The notes under the pieces: model-generated
Seen by the model: the letters and a program-made list of their open reading frames with translations, nothing else
Database searches by the model: none
Told to the model about the DNA's origin: nothing
From: Margaritifera margaritifera
Taxonomy: Eukaryota > Mollusca > Bivalvia > Unionida > Margaritiferidae
Length of the DNA stretch: 64,000 bases
Reading direction: 5' to 3'
NCBI GenBank assembly: GCA_029931535.1
Contig: JAQPZY010001555.1
Location: forward strand, 620,001-684,000
Translations under genes and position numbers: made by a program
In this document: in pieces, positions 57,001-58,424 of the stretch
Layout of the letters: the number at the start of each line of letters is the position of its first letter
How positions within the stretch are numbered: the first letter of the stretch is position 1

Positions 57001-57303
57001 TGCTAATGAAAGACCTTATAGTGAGGGAGTAGAGTATACAGTTGGGGTATATTGTAATATAGTTCAAAGGTTGGACCCCACATTCCACAGAAACCTTGTT
57101 TTATCCCACTTATGAAAATTTATCGCATTTCAGATGTAGATGAATCTGACCTGGAAAGTGTCCTCCTCGAAAGCTTTAGAATGGGCAAGACGGTTTGTGA
57201 GCAAATCCCAGTTGTCATAGTAACACTTGGTAAACATGGAGTCCTTATTTGTCATCGTGTAGATCACACTGCAAGGTTACCAGTCAATGGATTTGATATT
57301 AAG
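2306..57303 (+). CDS. Bifunctional pseudouridine glycosidase-kinase gene (PsuG-PfkB fusion), 14 exons, both ends missing
   Basis: Joined exons: 2306-2391, 3373-3464, 6148-6259, 12012-12118, 17098-17224, 24444-24564, 25109-25194, 28140-28372, 30166-30225, 31822-31983, 38387-38515, 46450-46564, 49864-50013 and 57134-57303. They total 1750 nt: one leading base that completes an upstream codon, then 583 sense codons with no stop. Residues 1-253 or so are a PsuG glycosidase and about 315-583 a PfkB (ribokinase-like) kinase. The kinase would phosphorylate pseudouridine and the glycosidase would cleave the product to uracil and ribose 5-phosphate. Fused proteins of this type are known from fungi and many invertebrates; in bacteria PsuG and PsuK are usually separate. 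About 46 N-terminal residues, including the ESTI glutamate motif, and the C-terminal GAGD motif were not found. Every intron is GT-AG. The cellular compartment cannot be judged without the N-terminus. Confidence 0.95.
3373..3464 (+). CDS. Exon b: PsuG domain, residues 29-59
   Basis: The acceptor is TGTTGCAG and the donor CAG|GTGAAA, ending in phase 0. It encodes [13 protein letters not shown] and then [14 protein letters not shown]. The Lys codon at 3426-3428 lies just before SRRD. It aligns with Lys93 of E. coli PsuG, a residue of the active site according to the known bacterial structure (recalled knowledge). Confidence 0.93.
3491..3707. mobile_element. Short TIR element (MITE), copy 1
   Basis: The ends are inverted copies: CATATATACTCACCTATAAG at the left and CTTATAAGCAAGTATTTATGG at the right. 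The interior is itself partly palindromic, with (C/A)AGATCTG and CAGATCAGGGTCTATG blocks. Related copies lie at 3876-4025, 22301-22513, 47268-47413 and 53137-53351. There is no coding capacity. Confidence 0.75.
3876..4025. mobile_element. Short TIR element (MITE), copy 2
   Basis: The left end is TACCATATATACTCACTTA and the right end GGACTCGACTTATAAGCGAG. The interior carries the AGACCCAGATCTG and CAGATCAGGGTCTATG blocks shared with copy 1. It lies only about 170 bp from copy 1 in the same intron. Between 4026 and 5056 nothing else was recognised. Confidence 0.7.
5057..5462. repeat. 36-bp satellite with an embedded (AT)n tract
   Basis: About ten copies of ATATATAACACATGTAATAA followed by CACCTCATGATGTC are present. 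They are interrupted at about 5344-5396 by a pure AT dinucleotide run. The unit length varies because the ATAT stretch expands and contracts. From 5463 to 6147 no further feature was seen. Confidence 0.85.
6148..6259 (+). CDS. Exon c: PsuG glycine-rich core, residues 60-97
   Basis: The acceptor TTTCTACAG and donor A|GTAAGT are both strong. It encodes [12 protein letters not shown] and [13 protein letters not shown], the most conserved signature of the PsuG/IndA family, which forms the sugar-phosphate pocket. The last base starts the Thr codon shared with the next exon. Confidence 0.96.
6625..6840. repeat. 56-bp tandem repeat, four near-identical copies
   Basis: CCTCAGTACCATACATGTTT recurs at 6625, 6681, 6737 and 6793, an exact 56-bp period. 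The copies are almost identical, so the expansion is recent. From 6841 to 7440 nothing was recognised. Confidence 0.9.
7445..7530. repeat. Compound (TA)n/(GA)n microsatellite
   Basis: A run of TA dinucleotides passes directly into about 60 bp of GA dinucleotides with two or three A insertions. Confidence 0.9.
7630..8110 (+). repeat. Diverged tandem repeat, about 130-bp units
   Basis: Units contain CAACCAAATTTCCATTGAA-like, GAGTTTGATCAACATATTTT and GAGCTATGGCCCTTTATTGA blocks and resemble 1300-1860. Short ORFs inside are not supported as genes. Confidence 0.45.
8212..9877 (+). mobile_element. TTAGCTC-family dispersed element, 5' part (interrupted)
   Basis: It begins TTAGCTCTGCTGGTCATACA, like the copy at 30533. 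About ten diverged units of roughly 144 bp follow, each with GATGTCTAGTTGGTCCTAAA, GATCTGACATCCAATATGGC and GCCATCTTGAAAATCTTGTT blocks. The element is interrupted at 9878 by a TIR element and appears to resume at 11454 with TCAAGAATATCAGAGATGG, which corresponds to 31105 of the other copy. The family style is typical of mollusc genomes (recalled). No ORF is conserved. Confidence 0.65.
9878..11453. mobile_element. Non-autonomous TIR DNA transposon, copy A (about 1.58 kb)
   Basis: It is bounded by TACCGCATATTCTTGATTAT and GAGTATATACGGTA, with TA at each edge. The interior matches 35105-37499 block by block, for example CCATGAATTCTATT(A/T)TAGGTCA and TTTATTGCATC(T/A)AACACAAAC. The region 10665-10946 holds internal direct repeats (GGCACTGAACAAGTAT), and its ORF is not taken as a gene. 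It lies inside the TTAGCTC-family element and is therefore younger than it. Confidence 0.8.
11454..11580 (+). mobile_element. TTAGCTC-family element, 3' part after interruption
   Basis: TCAAGAATATCAGAGATGG, TTATCTTGAATTCCC and TTCCTTCAAGTTACTCTTG correspond in order to the end of the copy at 31105-31215. Directly after it, 11583-11745 resembles the LINE 3' end seen at 1055-1295. Confidence 0.55.
11583..11750 (+). mobile_element. Probable LINE 3'-end relic
   Basis: The segment ends with CCAGGATTGTGCTGATGTGC, similar to the GTTGTGCTGAGGTGCC terminus of the copies at 1055-1295 and 22620-23690, followed by a CATACATGCATA-like tail. It is more diverged than those copies. Confidence 0.45.
12012..12118 (+). 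CDS. Exon d: PsuG catalytic exon, residues 97-132
   Basis: The acceptor is TTATTTTCAG and the donor TTG|GTAATG. It encodes [19 protein letters not shown] followed by [17 protein letters not shown]. The Asp codon at 12029-12031 aligns with the metal-binding Asp149 of E. coli PsuG, and the Lys codon at 12080-12082 with Lys166, which forms the ribose Schiff-base adduct (family knowledge). A SINE begins about 47 bp past the donor. Confidence 0.96.
12165..12402 (+). mobile_element. tRNA-derived SINE, family 1, copy 1
   Basis: The head GGGTGGCCAAGTGGTCTAAGG has a polymerase III A box of tRNA-Ser/Leu type. A B box, GTTCAAGTCTC, lies about 60 bp later. The body then shares CAAAATATACTGGCCAC(A/C) and TGTATAGCCT with 29383-29622, and the 3' end is CCATAAAACCAAACC. 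It is not a functional tRNA because the arms do not fold as a complete cloverleaf. Confidence 0.82.
12403..13584. other. Intronic DNA without recognised features
   Basis: No exon, SINE or tandem array was recognised. A 141-codon ORF on the minus strand (12494-12919) has repetitive, low-complexity content, including a doubled 'GTGGAAACA(A/T)AGGA' motif, and resembles no family I know. Confidence 0.35.
13585..14993. mobile_element. LTR-like (solo LTR?) element, copy 1, with 4-bp target duplication
   Basis: The element runs 13589-14989, beginning TGTTACGACTAGGGG and ending TTCTGTAACA. It therefore has TG...CA ends inside a short TGTTAC/GTAACA inverted repeat. It is flanked by AATT at 13585-13588 and 14990-14993. 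A second copy lies at 35612-36458 and shares TAAAATATTT, AAGAATTAAAAATAACTTAC and CC(G/T)GGAAGTTA blocks. This copy is longer by about 550 bp, mostly because of the array at 14475-14955. A solo LTR of an LTR retrotransposon is the best reading; a TIR DNA element with 4-bp duplications is the alternative. Confidence 0.72.
14475..14955. repeat. 37-bp tandem array inside the LTR-like element
   Basis: About 13 copies of TATAATACAGATGTAATAAA followed by CTAAATGAAAACTAT are present, with 1-bp slippage variants. The array is absent from the related copy at 35612-36458, so it arose after insertion here or in this subfamily. Confidence 0.9.
14994..16600. other. Intronic DNA without recognised features
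   Basis: No exon was seen. AT-rich sequence with scattered diverged repeats (16370-16560 looks like TTAGCTC-family body). The ORFs at 15812-16000 and 16129-16353 show no family resemblance. Confidence 0.35.
16605..17040 (+). mobile_element. TTAGCTC-family element with a perfect head hairpin
   Basis: The segment begins TTAACTCACATGGTCCAAAG. The arms CCAAAGGAT (16620-16628) and ATCCTTTGG (16634-16642) form a 9-bp hairpin with a 5-nt loop, followed by GTATGGCCCTGTG. This is the usual head of the family. The body contains two diverged units with CCAGTTT(G/C)GATCA blocks. It ends just upstream of exon e. The overlapping 135- and 102-codon ORFs are by-products. Confidence 0.65.
17098..17224 (+). 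CDS. Exon e: PsuG domain, residues 133-175
   Basis: The acceptor is ATATTTCAG and the donor ATTG|GTAAAA. It encodes [20 protein letters not shown] followed by [10 protein letters not shown], matching the PsuG segment after the catalytic Lys (PAFF-RTSG is a family hallmark). A 1.9-kb minisatellite starts about 190 bp downstream in the following intron. Confidence 0.95.
17297..17366. repeat. 35-bp perfect direct duplication
   Basis: AAATTAGATGTAGATTTAAT plus 15 following bases occurs twice head to tail, at 17297 and 17332. Confidence 0.9.
17415..19348. repeat. 28-bp minisatellite, about 70 units, with a 28+25 higher-order phase
   Basis: The unit is TATTGTCTTGATAGATGTGA followed by AAGGGTAA, with variants GATAGA/TATAGA and GTGAA/GGGAA. 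From about 18740 on, units of 28 and 25 bp alternate (TCTCATTGTCTTTATAGATG type, then TCTTGTCTTTATAGATGGG type), giving a 53-bp dimer. It fills 1.9 kb of the intron between exons e and f. Open frames here come from the repeat. Confidence 0.93.
19349..19929. other. Intronic DNA without recognised features
   Basis: This segment separates the minisatellite from the transposase relic. An ACTCAGATTTGCCTACCC motif at about 19778 is echoed by CCAGAGTTGCCTACCCC at about 21843, in the same orientation, flanking the transposase relic. The significance is unclear. Confidence 0.35.
19930..21660 (+). pseudogene. Decayed hAT-superfamily transposase with BED zinc finger
   Basis: A BED-type finger is seen near 20090-20195: [15 protein letters not shown] with Cys-x2-Cys, then the His pair HVSMKKH one frame away. 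The change of frame falls in the poly-A run at about 20157-20165. Then 20224-21084 is one frame broken by a single TAA (20749-20751). It contains [39 protein letters not shown] and [18 protein letters not shown], typical of hAT/ZBED-like transposases, then [19 protein letters not shown]. Further pieces ([18 protein letters not shown] at 21395) are in shifted frames. Terminal inverted repeats were not identified. It is a dead transposon in the intron between exons e and f. Confidence 0.88.
22301..22513. mobile_element. Short TIR element (MITE), copy 3
   Basis: The left end is ATACCGTATATAAGTCGAGT and the right end ACTTATAAGCAAGTGTATATGG. The internal AGA(C/T)CTG and GGTCTGTG blocks are shared with the copies at 3491 and 3876. 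Confidence 0.75.
22620..23690 (+). pseudogene. Non-LTR retrotransposon relic: RNase H domain, C-terminus and 3' UTR
   Basis: Frame 22640-23042 reads [17 protein letters not shown], then [20 protein letters not shown], the RNase H domain found in I/Jockey-group LINEs: the Asp of CSDS, and the SH-x5-GNE-x-AD motif. A one-base shift near 23030 moves to [19 protein letters not shown], and further stops precede [10 protein letters not shown] and a VEHILVKC zinc-knuckle-like segment. The 3' UTR (about 23440-23690) ends GTTGTGCTGAGGTACCATAA, which links it to the relics at 1055, 11583 and 58930. The reverse transcriptase is missing. Confidence 0.82.
23691..24443. other. Intronic DNA without recognised features
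   Basis: No repeat was recognised except a short CAGATCTGGGT block near 24380, which resembles the MITE interior. Confidence 0.4.
24444..24564 (+). CDS. Exon f: PsuG domain, residues 175-215
   Basis: The acceptor is TTGTTTCCAG and the donor GCTAG|GTAGAA. It encodes [19 protein letters not shown] and then [18 protein letters not shown]. The motif resembling 'G-(V/I)-P-I-P-E-E' is standard for PsuG. The exon ends after two bases of a Ser codon. Reading past the donor gives a stop at once, which supports this splice point. Confidence 0.95.
25109..25194 (+). CDS. Exon g: PsuG domain, residues 215-244
   Basis: The acceptor TGTTTTACAG is strong and the donor is A|GTAACC. It encodes [20 protein letters not shown] and LTKGLSLRS, the C-terminal PsuG helix that closes the active site. 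A five-copy 49-bp tandem repeat begins about 20 bp past the donor. Confidence 0.94.
25217..25455. repeat. 49-bp tandem repeat, five copies, adjoining the exon g donor
   Basis: AAATCATAAGCATAGCAGCA starts at 25217, 25266, 25315, 25370 and 25419. The period is 49 bp, with one 6-bp insertion (CTTATG doubled). It begins about 22 bp after the splice donor. Confidence 0.92.
25890..26720 (+). repeat. Diverged tandem repeat, about 135-bp units
   Basis: Units share CTTTAAAGCT(G/T)TTTGAGATTA, CATCACTAGAA(G/T)GTGT and CCACATTGGGGGTTCTATCT. Five to six copies of decreasing similarity are present. They are TTAGCTC-type in style but lack the head. From 26721 to 28139 no feature was recognised. Confidence 0.6.
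28140..28372 (+). CDS. Exon h: end of PsuG domain plus interdomain linker, residues 244-321
   Basis: The acceptor is AACATGCCAG and the donor GTG|GTGAGT. It starts [20 protein letters not shown], the normal PsuG C-terminus. It then runs for about 56 residues of Gly/Ser/His/Arg/Gln-rich sequence with no recognisable fold, starting [19 protein letters not shown]. It ends in phase 0, directly before the kinase. This is the largest exon of the gene. The linker looks disordered and is longer than needed simply to join the domains. Confidence 0.92.
28373..29264. other. Intronic DNA with short degenerate repeats
   Basis: GAATG(C/T)AGAATGAAC-like words recur at 28435-28520. No gene was seen. Confidence 0.4.
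29265..29314. repeat. (TA)n microsatellite
   Basis: About 50 bp of TA dinucleotides. Confidence 0.95.
29383..29622 (+). mobile_element. tRNA-derived SINE, family 1, copy 2
   Basis: The A-box region is GGGTGGCCGAGTGGTTTAAAG and the B box GTTCGAGTCTCGG. The body and the 3' end (CATAAAAACCAAACCAAACC) match 12165-12402. The A box is closer to the tRNA-Ser/Leu consensus than in copy 1. Confidence 0.85.
29878..30069 (-). mobile_element. tRNA-derived SINE, family 2, reverse strand
   Basis: Read on the minus strand it begins with a TGGCTCAGTGGTCAGCATGC A-box region, then a B box GATTTGAATCC. A GGGGCAAGGCACTTTACTCC box follows, with an A-rich/CCAAACC end. That box also occurs, slightly changed, in the SINEs at 47051 and 53434. 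It ends about 95 bp upstream of exon i. Confidence 0.8.
30166..30225 (+). CDS. Exon i: first strand of the PfkB kinase, residues 322-341
   Basis: The acceptor is TAATTGTTGCAG and the donor AAG|GTAGAT. This 60-nt, phase 0-0 exon encodes [20 protein letters not shown], the typical opening beta-strand and Gly-Gly turn of ribokinase-family enzymes. It is short but in frame with both neighbours. Confidence 0.93.
30533..31215 (+). mobile_element. TTAGCTC-family element, copy without the TIR insertion
   Basis: It begins TTAGCTCTGCTGGTCATAGA and contains four roughly 144-bp units with TCTGACATCCAATAT(G/C)GCC and CTTGTTATTGCTACTCCTCC. It ends TCAAGGGACTCTCGTTTTAT. It provides the uninterrupted comparison for 8212-11580. 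Confidence 0.65.
31433..31525. repeat. 27-bp tandem repeat, about four copies
   Basis: CATGAATAGCAATAGTAAAA plus AGGGAC is repeated, with one copy lacking a few bases. The rest of 31216-31821 holds nothing recognised. Confidence 0.85.
31822..31983 (+). CDS. Exon j: PfkB signature 1, residues 342-395
   Basis: The acceptor is TCTATTTCAG and the donor ATG|GTATAT; phase 0-0. It encodes [17 protein letters not shown] (about residues 354-370), a textbook PfkB N-terminal signature (GG-x3-N-x-A-x5-LG) that shapes the substrate nucleoside pocket. [14 protein letters not shown] follows. Confidence 0.96.
32380..33330 (+). repeat. TTAGCTC-type tandem body, about 145-bp units
   Basis: Units share GATTTGGTCAAACTTGGAAT, ATATCATCAAGATCT, GAGTAAGATACATGCATATT and TAATGAGGTGATCTTGCATC. 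The same unit type recurs at 34120-34680 and 40170-40650, behind TTAGCTCAC heads. From 33331 to 34025 no feature was seen. Confidence 0.6.
34026..34680 (+). mobile_element. TTAGCTC-family element with second unit type
   Basis: The head is TTAGCTCACCTGCCCGAAGG followed by TCAAGAGAGCTTATGGTATG. This is the closest match here to the widespread mollusc form (recalled). Four diverged units with TCTGATTGGCTGAGCTTGTG and GATCCATGCATATTAATGAG follow. From 34681 to 35104 nothing was recognised. Confidence 0.65.
35105..37499. mobile_element. Non-autonomous TIR DNA transposon, copy B, carrying an LTR-like insertion
   Basis: The ends are TACCATATATACTTGAATTT and AAGCAAGTATGTATGGTA. Without the insertion at 35612-36458 and one 4-bp duplication it is about 1544 bp, close to copy A (1576 bp). 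Shared internal blocks include CCCCTCTCGCCATCCTTTTT (the CCTCC-rich segment in A), GGTCACATACTGGTATAAAA and CAAACACAAACAGTGTTTAT. Confidence 0.82.
35608..36462. mobile_element. LTR-like element, copy 2, nested in copy B of the TIR transposon
   Basis: The element runs 35612-36458 (847 bp), from TGTTACGACTAGGGG to ATTCCGTAACA. It is flanked by TGTG at 35608-35611 and 36459-36462. Copy A of the host transposon shows the unoccupied site as TTTTTGTGATTCACAG near 10370, with a single TGTG. That demonstrates insertion with a 4-bp target duplication. It has no protein-coding part, consistent with a solo LTR. Confidence 0.85.
37500..38110. other. Intronic DNA without recognised features
   Basis: AT-rich sequence between the TIR transposon and the 25-bp array. 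Nothing was recognised. Confidence 0.4.
38130..38312. repeat. 25-bp tandem repeat, seven copies
   Basis: TTATCCAGGTCTTGATAATC plus TCATG is repeated with almost no variation. It lies about 75-250 bp upstream of exon k. Confidence 0.92.
38387..38515 (+). CDS. Exon k: kinase lid region, residues 396-438
   Basis: The acceptor is GTACTTTTAG and the donor TAT|GTAAGT, a consensus site; phase 0-0. It encodes [20 protein letters not shown] and then [16 protein letters not shown]. The TATYCAI and GDMDIH stretches match the PfkB lid and substrate-binding strands of PsuK/YeiC-like kinases. Confidence 0.95.
38690..39620. repeat. 84-bp satellite related to the short TIR element
   Basis: About eleven units contain CCAGATCTGCCATCCCATAA, CCAGTATATCAGGGTATAA and TTCTTATGATGTAAAGCA. 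Each unit parallels the MITE interior (AGATCTGCCATCACATAATG, AGCAGATCAGGGTCTATG, TTGTTTGTTCTACTGATTA). The array therefore seems to be an amplified piece of that element. A 261-codon minus-strand frame exists because 84 is divisible by three; it is not taken as a gene. Confidence 0.85.
39650..39800. repeat. Copy of the CATTATAATG repeat family
   Basis: CCTCACTATAAAAATGCTGT, GGATACATGACCATACCTGT and GTGTTATAATG blocks match the family amplified at 53741-54262 and present at 54536-54680. From 39801 to 40087 nothing was recognised. Confidence 0.55.
40088..40650 (+). mobile_element. TTAGCTC-family element with second unit type
   Basis: The head is TTAGCTCACATTTCCATAAG, followed by three units with CATTGTTAC, CATATTTCTGATCCAATTT and TCCATGCATATTAA blocks. 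The body is the same as at 32380-33330 and 34026-34680. It ends next to the foldback at 40662. Confidence 0.6.
40662..40801. repeat. Long near-perfect inverted repeat (foldback), arms of about 58 bp
   Basis: The left arm starts GTAATTTGATCTTGATTGCT and the right arm ends AGCAATCAAGAACGAATTAC. The arms meet near CATCAGAAAATCCGGATCA and TGATCCAGATTTTCTGATG, with about 22 bp of loop. Only a few mismatches exist. It could be a small palindromic transposon or, if transcribed, a hairpin RNA precursor. No expression evidence is available. Confidence 0.9.
40802..41410. other. Intronic DNA without recognised features
   Basis: No repeat or exon was recognised. A 75-codon minus-strand ORF (40992-41219) has no family resemblance. 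Confidence 0.4.
41411..43170. repeat. 51-bp tandem array, about 34 units
   Basis: The unit is GAAGGGAGTACATCTCAGTC, then TGCACTTGAAGGGGC, then TTCATCACTGCTATTT. Because 51 is divisible by three, several frames stay open: 459 codons on + (41435-42814, 17-residue [17 protein letters not shown] unit), 300 codons on + (41962-42864) and minus-strand frames. None has an upstream start context or splice signals tying it to a gene, so it is called a minisatellite. Units degrade at the 3' end (43030-43170). Confidence 0.9.
43171..43560. other. Intronic DNA without recognised features
   Basis: AT-rich sequence between the 51-bp array and the DIRS relic. Nothing was recognised. Confidence 0.4.
43561..46085 (+). 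pseudogene. Decayed DIRS-type (tyrosine recombinase) retrotransposon
   Basis: Pieces in shifting frames, in DIRS order. Reverse transcriptase connection: [20 protein letters not shown], then [14 protein letters not shown] and [11 protein letters not shown] (43747-43880). RNase [48 protein letters not shown] and [13 protein letters not shown] (43974-44340). A recombinase-like stretch comes last: [41 protein letters not shown] and [21 protein letters not shown] (about 44900-45550). An inverted pair, TTTCATTGAGAATACTTACC (45789) and GGTAAGTATTCTCGAAGAAACA (46057), looks like the element's terminal repeat region. It is richer in G+C than its surroundings. A 31-bp doublet (GGCAAATTTGGACCTTGCTC) marks the 5' break. 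Confidence 0.8.
46450..46564 (+). CDS. Exon l: kinase core, residues 439-477
   Basis: The acceptor is CTTGTTTCAG. Two donors are possible, AAG|GTACCT after 46557 and CCTG|GTATGT after 46564. Only the second keeps frame with the next exon and restores the PfkB sequence KVPVFYEPTD, so it was chosen. The exon encodes [20 protein letters not shown], with the conserved strand leading to the D-x-N turn. Confidence 0.94.
46565..47050. other. Intronic DNA without recognised features
   Basis: Follows exon l. A 111-codon + ORF and an 88-codon minus ORF overlap here, and neither resembles a known protein. Confidence 0.4.
47051..47240 (+). mobile_element. tRNA-Met-derived SINE, family 3, copy 1
   Basis: The A box is TAGCTCAGTTGGTAGAGC. 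The anticodon arm is TTGGA-TTCATAA-TCCAA, a 5-bp stem with a 7-nt loop and anticodon CAT. The B box is GGTTCAATACC. The tRNA-unrelated body contains CCTTGGGAAAGACACTTGGC and ends AAACCAATAAAACAAAC. The missing acceptor pairing and attached body rule out a functional tRNA gene. Confidence 0.9.
47268..47413. mobile_element. Short TIR element (MITE), copy 4, 3'-truncated
   Basis: CCATATAAGTTGGATCCAACTGC, then AGACCCAGATCTG and CATAGACCCTGATCTACTGG match the other copies. The right TIR is missing. It lies directly after the SINE. Confidence 0.65.
47441..48317. repeat. 55-bp satellite, about 16 units, with a higher-order block
   Basis: The unit is TAGATAGCAATGTTATTTCA, then GGCATTTGTTATCATAAATT, then AGCACAAAAATTGAC. 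A variant pair (ATTACCCAAATTTAC unit followed by a short CATTTCTTATAAATTAGTAC unit) recurs as a block, which shows that several units were duplicated together. Confidence 0.9.
48318..49863. other. Intronic DNA without recognised features
   Basis: 1.5 kb upstream of exon m with no exon or repeat recognised. The ORF 48442-48795 (117 codons) is AT-rich and hydrophobic with no resemblance to a known family. Confidence 0.4.
49864..50013 (+). CDS. Exon m: kinase core, residues 477-527
   Basis: The acceptor is CTTTCTTCTTCAG and the donor CAAG|GTAATT. It encodes [19 protein letters not shown] and then [15 protein letters not shown]. The EPTD and 'SPN-x-x-E' motifs are standard in PsuK-like PfkB proteins. 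A pogo-like transposon relic begins within about 140 bp of the donor. Confidence 0.95.
50049..51041 (+). pseudogene. Pogo/Tigger-like transposon with the DDE domain deleted
   Basis: From 50151 the frame reads [20 protein letters not shown] and [19 protein letters not shown], a CENP-B-type N-terminal helix-turn-helix. In-frame TAG (50274-50276) and TGA (50280-50282) follow. After them come [17 protein letters not shown] and [13 protein letters not shown] with [10 protein letters not shown], the second DNA-binding helix domain. The frame then jumps to [18 protein letters not shown] and an acidic tail (SEDEDEDEG), the normal C-terminus. The whole catalytic DDE region is gone. The 3' end carries GGGGTGCGCGTTATTCATCG and GTGCGTTATACACAG, typical of this family's termini. 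No 5' terminus was seen. Confidence 0.82.
51042..51150. repeat. Compound (TA)n/(CA)n/(CATA)n microsatellite
   Basis: Alternating TA, CA and CATA runs. The run starts exactly at the pogo-like 3' terminus. Confidence 0.93.
51396..52670. repeat. 32-bp minisatellite, about 40 units, with a 320-bp higher-order repeat
   Basis: The unit is GAACTTGGACTTATTATGTA followed by CAGGGTATCCTA. Diagnostic variants recur 320 bp apart: TATGTAAAGGG (51560s and 51880s) and TATAAGGTAT (51791 and 52111). A ten-unit block was therefore duplicated. A further copy of the AGGTTATCC variant lies 224 bp later. From 52671 to 53136 nothing was recognised. Confidence 0.93.
53137..53351. mobile_element. Short TIR element (MITE), copy 5
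   Basis: The left end is GCATACTCTCGTGTATAAGT and the right end ACTTACAAGTAAGTATCAATGG. The interior has CAACAGATCTGGGTCTATGC and CATAGACCCTGATCTGCTGG. Confidence 0.72.
53434..53620 (+). mobile_element. tRNA-Met-derived SINE, family 3, copy 2
   Basis: The A box TAGCTGAGTTGGTACAGC, an anticodon region AACTCATAATCC with CAT, and a degenerate B-box area are followed by the GTTTTTGGGAAAGGCACTTA body and a CCAACCAACCAAC tail. Same family as 47051-47240, but more diverged. Confidence 0.82.
53741..54262. repeat. 87-bp tandem array of the CATTATAATG family, six units
   Basis: CATTATAATGCTGTATATGG starts at 53838, 53925, 54012, 54099 and 54186 (exact 87-bp period). A first unit at 53741 is set off by a 10-bp insertion. 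ORFs of 106 and 127 codons on either strand follow from 87 being 29 codons. Confidence 0.92.
54536..54680. repeat. CATTATAATG-family copy split by the LINE
   Basis: CTTCCTCATTATAACACTGT and ATCCATGACCATACC with GGAACCATGTTAT match the family. The sequence breaks at about 54681, where the LINE tail begins, and seems to resume near 57008 with ACCTTATAGTGAGGGAGTAG. Confidence 0.65.
54681..57005 (-). pseudogene. CR1/L2-like LINE, 5'-truncated, inactivated
   Basis: One minus-strand frame from 56936 to 54876 is broken only by a TAA (about 56458-56460) and a TGA (about 55485-55487). It holds the linker region ([20 protein letters not shown]), then reverse transcriptase blocks: [46 protein letters not shown] and YSDDTQIY. 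It closes with a C-terminal region [29 protein letters not shown] and [10 protein letters not shown]. Motif A has Gly (codon 55992-55994) in place of the catalytic Asp. The endonuclease is absent. The 3' UTR ends in an (ATT)n tail at 54681-54703, read here as (ATA)n, after CTCTAAGTGCTTTACAACA. Confidence 0.92.
57134..57303 (+). CDS. Exon n: kinase segment before the catalytic loop, residues 527-583
   Basis: The acceptor is TATCGCATTTCAG and the donor AAG|GTAAAA; it ends in phase 0. It encodes [19 protein letters not shown] followed by [19 protein letters not shown], the typical 'vTLG-x-x-G' strand of PfkB. VNGFDIK closes the exon. The GAGD loop should come next but was not found up to 64000. 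Confidence 0.94.
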
Positions 57304-57551
57304 GTAAAAATATAACAAGATTGTAACTCTTTTGTTTTATATTTAAATTAAAGAGATGATGTAGTTTCCATAGACAGATCATTGAATAATTAGAACATTA
57401 ATTGATTTCAAGATATAATAAACAAACAGATGTAGAGTTTTTTGTTTTTATATTCACTTGCATTAAAGAACGGGACGTGAAACTGAAGCAGGGTATCAGT
57501 CTTTCCTTTTTTGTTGCACATACATGCAAGGATATACTTTTTGAGTATGGT

Positions 57552-57672
57552 TATTTAACCATAGGAGAAAACTTAGTCATATGAATTCTTTGCAAAAACT
57601 GCTCACAACCAAGTTTCAGCCAAGACTGAAAAAGACCATCTCACCTTTGGTTCATAGGCACGTGTATAGCAG
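57552..57672. repeat. 120-bp dispersed direct repeat, copy 1
   Basis: TATTTAACCATAGGAGAAAA through CATAGGCACGTGTATAGCA recurs at 58303-58424 with few changes. Confidence 0.85.
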
Positions 57673-58302
57673 GTGAGCAATTTCTGTCCACTTCAGGCTT
57701 TTATTTTATGTTTTTGAACATAAAGATGAAATTTACTAATGTTATATTTTACCTTCTTCCTCTAGCTGATTGTCTTCACAAATTATTTTACAAGAAGGTT
57801 ATTTGGTAAGTTGGGAGAGATGCATCACCCTTGAAAAGAAAACAGACTTTTGGTAAAGAAAATGCATGAAAGGGGTGATAAAATGTTACATAAAATTACA
57901 TATTTCAAGGGGGAAAAAAATATTACATATGCAATGATTGTAAGCAAAAATATACCTGAATAACATCCATAGTTGCCATATTTTTCAAGAAATTAATAAT
58001 TAAAATCTAATTTTGTTCTTAACTCTTAGTTTTCTGCTAATTTTGGATGAGATTTTGTGTAAGTATCAACTAATGTGATATGCTTAGTATTCTTACATTT
58101 TCTGTTTAACCTTTTGGTTTAGTTTGTCATTGAAAGTGTTAACTAACTTCATTACCTAAATTTGAGTTGATTTTAGAATTGCAGCGCAATTATTGCAGAG
58201 ATGCCTGCTGTTATAATTTTGGCGGAATCATTCCTGTTTTTAATCTCAGATAATGTCATTATAATCACATCTGTCAGATTCTGATTTTCAAATAAAATTT
58301 TA

Positions 58303-58424
58303 TTTAACCATAGGAGAAAACTTACAGTCATATGAATTCTTTGCAAAAACTGCTCACAACCAAGTTTCAGCCAAGATTGAAAAAGACCATCACACCATTG
58401 GTTCATAGGCACGCATATAGCACA
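58303..58424. repeat. 120-bp dispersed direct repeat, copy 2
   Basis: Partner of 57552-57672, about 750 bp away in the same orientation. The boundary does not start TG or end CA-TSD, so it is not obviously an LTR pair. Between the copies and from 58425 to 58929 no other feature was recognised. Confidence 0.85.

Noticed and set aside
57769..57805. Small exon between a good acceptor (TTCCTCTAG) and donor (G|GTAAGT)
   Set aside because: The peptide LIVFTNYFTRRLFG does not resemble the PfkB segment expected there, and the GAGD motif is missing.
57552..58424. LTR pair of a miniature retrotransposon
   Set aside because: The repeats do not begin TG and end CA, and no target duplication or primer site was seen. 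The pair is kept only as a direct repeat.
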